Of a stretch of DNA of 64,000 nt, positions 61,511 to 64,000 are shown piece after piece. The stretch spans positions 124,001 to 188,000 of the forward strand of contig CAVPRU010000002.1 in NCBI GenBank assembly GCA_963707875.1, given 5' to 3'. The stretch comes from SZUA-320 sp963707875 (GTDB lineage Bacteria; Gemmatimonadota; Gemmatimonadetes; Gemmatimonadales; GWC2-71-9). The translations under genes were made by a program, and so were the position numbers. Within the stretch, counting starts at the first letter, position 1. Each line of letters opens with the position of its first letter. Under the pieces are notes generated by a model that saw nothing but the letters and a program-made list of their open reading frames with translations, was not told the origin of the DNA and did not search any database.

Positions 61511-64000
61511 GCCCGGACCGACGCACCACCCGGACCCGCCTGGGACTGTTCGCGGCCACACTGTGGGTCACCGCAGCGGCAGCGGGTTGTGCCCGGGAGC
61601 AACCGAACCCCGGCGAGGCCATGCGGGCCACCACCTTGGGATCGATGTACCTGCAGGAAGGCCGGCTGGCCGAGGCCGAGACTGAGTTCCTCAAGGTGGT
61701 CGCGGCGGCGCCGGACGCGGCGGCGGGATACGCCAACCTGGCCCAGGTCTACCTCCAGGCCGGCCGGTCGAAGTACGCCGAGAGCTGGATCCGCAAGGCG
61801 CTGCGGCGCGACCCGACCGACCTCACCGTTCATCTTCTCCAGGCCAAGGCATTCGAGATGCAAGGCCGGCCCGACCAGGCGCGGGTCGAATTGGAGAAGC
61901 TGGCCCGACAGGACCCGCCTGACCCTCGGGTCCTGTTCGCTCTGGTCGAGCTGGCGGAGGCGTCCTCCGACGCACCGTCCCTGGCCGCGCAAAGCGAGCG
62001 GCTCGCCCAGGTGGTGGAACTGCTGCCCGGCAACATCGCGGCCCGGCTCCGGCTGGCCCAGGCGTTTGCCGGATTGGAGCAGGCCGACAGTGCCCTGGGC
62101 CAGCTCGAGGAACTGGGCCGGCTGTGGCCCGAGCCGCCCCTGGATGCCGCGGCCGCGTTCGACGACGCGGTGGGCCGGTTGCGGAGCCCGGCGGCGGCTG
62201 GCGCCGACGAGGCCCTGCGGCGGCTCCGCGGGTCGCTGGAACTCACCACCTTCTACCAGTTCGATCTGAGAGCGCTGCAAGGCCCTCGCGGGGAACTCGC
62301 GGGATTCCCGCTCCTGATCTTCAGCCCGGTGCTCGAGATGGCCGACAGCACCCCGGTGGCCGTCAGCGATGCCATCGCCTTCGAGGACGCAACCGCGACG
62401 ACCGGGCTCGGTGGGCTGTTCGGAGTGGATGACGACCCCTCGCCCTGGGCGGTGGCGGTCGGGGACTACGATAGCGACGGAGCCGATGACCTGCTGCTGT
62501 CGGGGCCATCGCCCGACGGTCGAACCCGGGTCACCCGGCTGCTCCACAACGTCATCGGCAGCTTCGAGGAGAGCTCGGAGTCCGCCGAGGTGACGCTGGC
62601 CGCCGGGGCTGCGGCCGCCAGCTTTGCCGACTATGACAACGACGGCCACCTCGATCTCTACCTCGCCGACCTGAGCGGCCAAGGACATCTGTTCCGGAAC
62701 CTCAGGCCGGGCCGGTTCCGCGAATTGGGCCGAGGCAGCGGCCTGACCGAGGCCGCCGGTGTGACGGACGCGGTCTTTGCCGACCTCGATCACGATGGCG
62801 ACCTCGACCTCTTCCTCACCGGCCCGGGCGGGAACCGGTTCTTCCGCAACAACCTCGACGGTTCCTTCCGAGAGATGGCGACCGAGGTCGGCCTCCGGGG
62901 AACCGCGGGTGGGCGGGCCGCGGCTTTCGGTGATCTCGACCACGACGGACGGCTCGACCTCGTCGTGGCCAGCGACCGGGGGCCCGACGCGCTGTTCCAC
63001 AACCGCGGCCAGCAGCGGTTCGAGGACGCGGCGACCAGCCGTGGCCTTGGCGGCAGCGGTCCCTCTGGCGTGGTCGCGATCGGGGACTACGACAACGACG
63101 GCCACTTCGACCTCTTTCTTCCCGGCCGGAACGACGGCGGGACTGGGCTCTACCGCAACGACGGCATGGGGCGGTTCCTCGCGGACGGCGGCCCGGCAGC
63201 CGTGGGAGAGGCCCTTCGCAGCATGCGGGTACGAGGTGCCGCGTTCTTCGACTACGACAACGACGGCTGGCTCGACCTGGTCGTGGTCGGGGAACCGACC
63301 GACGGCGGCCGTGGAGTGTACCTGTGGCGAAACCTGGGCAGCGGTCAGTTCGAAGACCGATCCCATCTGCTGCCCGCCAGCCCGGCCACTGGGGTCGTGG
63401 CGTTCGATTACGATGCCGATTCAGACCTCGACCTGCTGATCACCGGACCCACCGGACTCCGGCTGCTCCGGAACAGCGGCGGCAACCTGAACGGCTACGT
63501 CAGGATCCGGCTCACCGCGCTCCGGACCGGGAGCGGCAAGAACAACACCTTCGGCATCGGGGCACGGCTGGAACTCCGGGCTGGACCACTTCATCAGACC
63601 CGGGTGGTTACCGGATCGGCGACCCTGATCGGCCTGGGCCAGCTTCGTCTTGCCGACGTGCTTCGGGTGGAGTGGCCCAACGGCGTTCCCCAGGTCTTGG
63701 CGGCGCCCAGCGGTGACCCCAACGTGCGCGAGGCGGAGGCCCTCAAGGGATCCTGCGCCTTCGTCTACCCCTGGGACGGCGAGCGGTACCGCTTCCTCAC
63801 CGATGTGATGTGGCGCAGCGCCCTCGGGATGCCACTTGGCATCATGGGCAGCCAGGCGGCCTATGCCCCGGCGGGCGCTTCGCAGGAGTACATCCTGATC
63901 CCCGGGGATCGGCTGGTGGCCACCTCGGGGAGATACCGTCTCCAGATCACCGAGGAACTCTGGGAGACCGCGTTCGTGGACGAGGTCAAGCTTCTGGTGG
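61501..64000 (+). CDS. TPR + CRTAC1-type lipoprotein, 3' end outside window
   Basis: ATG 61501 (or TTG 61507, which has better GGAG spacing) overlaps the end of the radical SAM gene; the frame stays open to base 64000, giving more than 830 residues. The N-terminus RLGLFAATLWVTAAAAGCAR has a lipobox (AAGC). Residues 35-220 are TPR repeats (YLQEGRLAEAETEFLKVVAA). FG-GAP units follow (FADYDNDGHLDLYLAD, FADLDHDGDLDLFLTG, FFDYDNDGWLDLVVVG and others), then an ASPIC/UnbV-like domain (YVRIRLTALRTGSGKNNTFG). The visible part ends in a further domain (GSCAFVYPWDGERYRFLTDV, with VMWRSALGMPLGIMGS). The domain order is the reverse of the other CRTAC1 protein in the operon. Confidence 0.9.
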   Translation, partial: MPLSPDRRTTRTRLGLFAATLWVTAAAAGCAREQPNPGEAMRATTLGSMYLQEGRLAEAETEFLKVVAAAPDAAAGYANLAQVYLQAGRSKYAESWIRKALRRDPTDLTVHLLQAKAFEMQGRPDQARVELEKLARQDPPDPRVLFALVELAEASSDAPSLAAQSERLAQVVELLPGNIAARLRLAQAFAGLEQADSALGQLEELGRLWPEPPLDAAAAFDDAVGRLRSPAAAGADEALRRLRGSLELTTFYQFDLRALQGPRGELAGFPLLIFSPVLEMADSTPVAVSDAIAFEDATATTGLGGLFGVDDDPSPWAVAVGDYDSDGADDLLLSGPSPDGRTRVTRLLHNVIGSFEESSESAEVTLAAGAAAASFADYDNDGHLDLYLADLSGQGHLFRNLRPGRFRELGRGSGLTEAAGVTDAVFADLDHDGDLDLFLTGPGGNRFFRNNLDGSFREMATEVGLRGTAGGRAAAFGDLDHDGRLDLVVASDRGPDALFHNRGQQRFEDAATSRGLGGSGPSGVVAIGDYDNDGHFDLFLPGRNDGGTGLYRNDGMGRFLADGGPAAVGEALRSMRVRGAAFFDYDNDGWLDLVVVGEPTDGGRGVYLWRNLGSGQFEDRSHLLPASPATGVVAFDYDADSDLDLLITGPTGLRLLRNSGGNLNGYVRIRLTALRTGSGKNNTFGIGARLELRAGPLHQTRVVTGSATLIGLGQLRLADVLRVEWPNGVPQVLAAPSGDPNVREAEALKGSCAFVYPWDGERYRFLTDVMWRSALGMPLGIMGSQAAYAPAGASQEYILIPGDRLVATSGRYRLQITEELWETAFVDEVKLLV

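Overview
The window is high-GC bacterial DNA with densely packed genes, many of them preceded by GGAGG-type ribosome binding sites. It carries six PknB-like Ser/Thr kinases fused to TPR, TolB-like or propeller sensor halves. It also has many secreted proteins (M20 peptidase, gamma-glutamyltransferase, BNR-repeat protein, CRTAC1 proteins) and an outer-membrane beta-barrel gene. This mix is what I associate with Gemmatimonadota or a related Gram-negative soil or freshwater lineage. The phylum is an inference; there is no rRNA or other marker gene here.

Layout. 0-10 kb: the end of a methyltransferase, two translationally coupled kinases, small enzymes (glyoxalase-like, GNAT), a PspB-like membrane protein and a class A penicillin-binding protein. 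10-25 kb: small membrane proteins, a third kinase, DinB, SDR, gamma-glutamyltransferase, M20 peptidase and a large BNR protein. This stretch is punctuated by six copies of a 110-135 bp hairpin repeat with a constant centre and locus-specific arms. It also holds a DUF3179 gene whose reading frame crosses an in-frame TGA, exactly where the family has a CxxC cysteine, followed by a perfect hairpin. It looks like a selenoprotein. The gene is flanked by a duplicated DCC-oxidoreductase/hairpin block. 25-34.5 kb: three tandem paralogous kinases of about 1,050 residues, joined by ATGA overlaps.

34.7-49 kb: a DUF819 membrane protein, a metal-uptake set (His-rich secreted protein, beta-barrel, ZnuA-like binding protein, permease, no ATPase), an APC permease fused to Usp domains, a small mechanosensitive-channel-like protein, an amidohydrolase, a protein-isoaspartate methyltransferase, a truncated peptide-binding protein and a sigma-54 activator. 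Five genes here each need removal of a net single base to restore the frame. That suggests assembly error more than biology.

49-64 kb: a TPR gene whose last 108 bp reappear 3.5 kb later, bracketing a less GC-rich island (small Cys-rich exported peptide, propeller protein, thioredoxin-like protein, TonB-plug protein). Then comes one long operon: a b-type/multihaem c-type cytochrome, a CRTAC1-TPR protein, an asparagine-synthase-like protein, a radical SAM enzyme and a second TPR-CRTAC1 lipoprotein running off the end. A cytochrome c lipoprotein lies just upstream of it. Near-identical triple 11-bp direct repeats (OmpR/PhoB-type boxes) lie upstream of both the Cys-rich peptide and the operon, which suggests co-regulation. 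The selenoprotein gene, the hairpin repeat family and this operon are the three most unusual things in the window.
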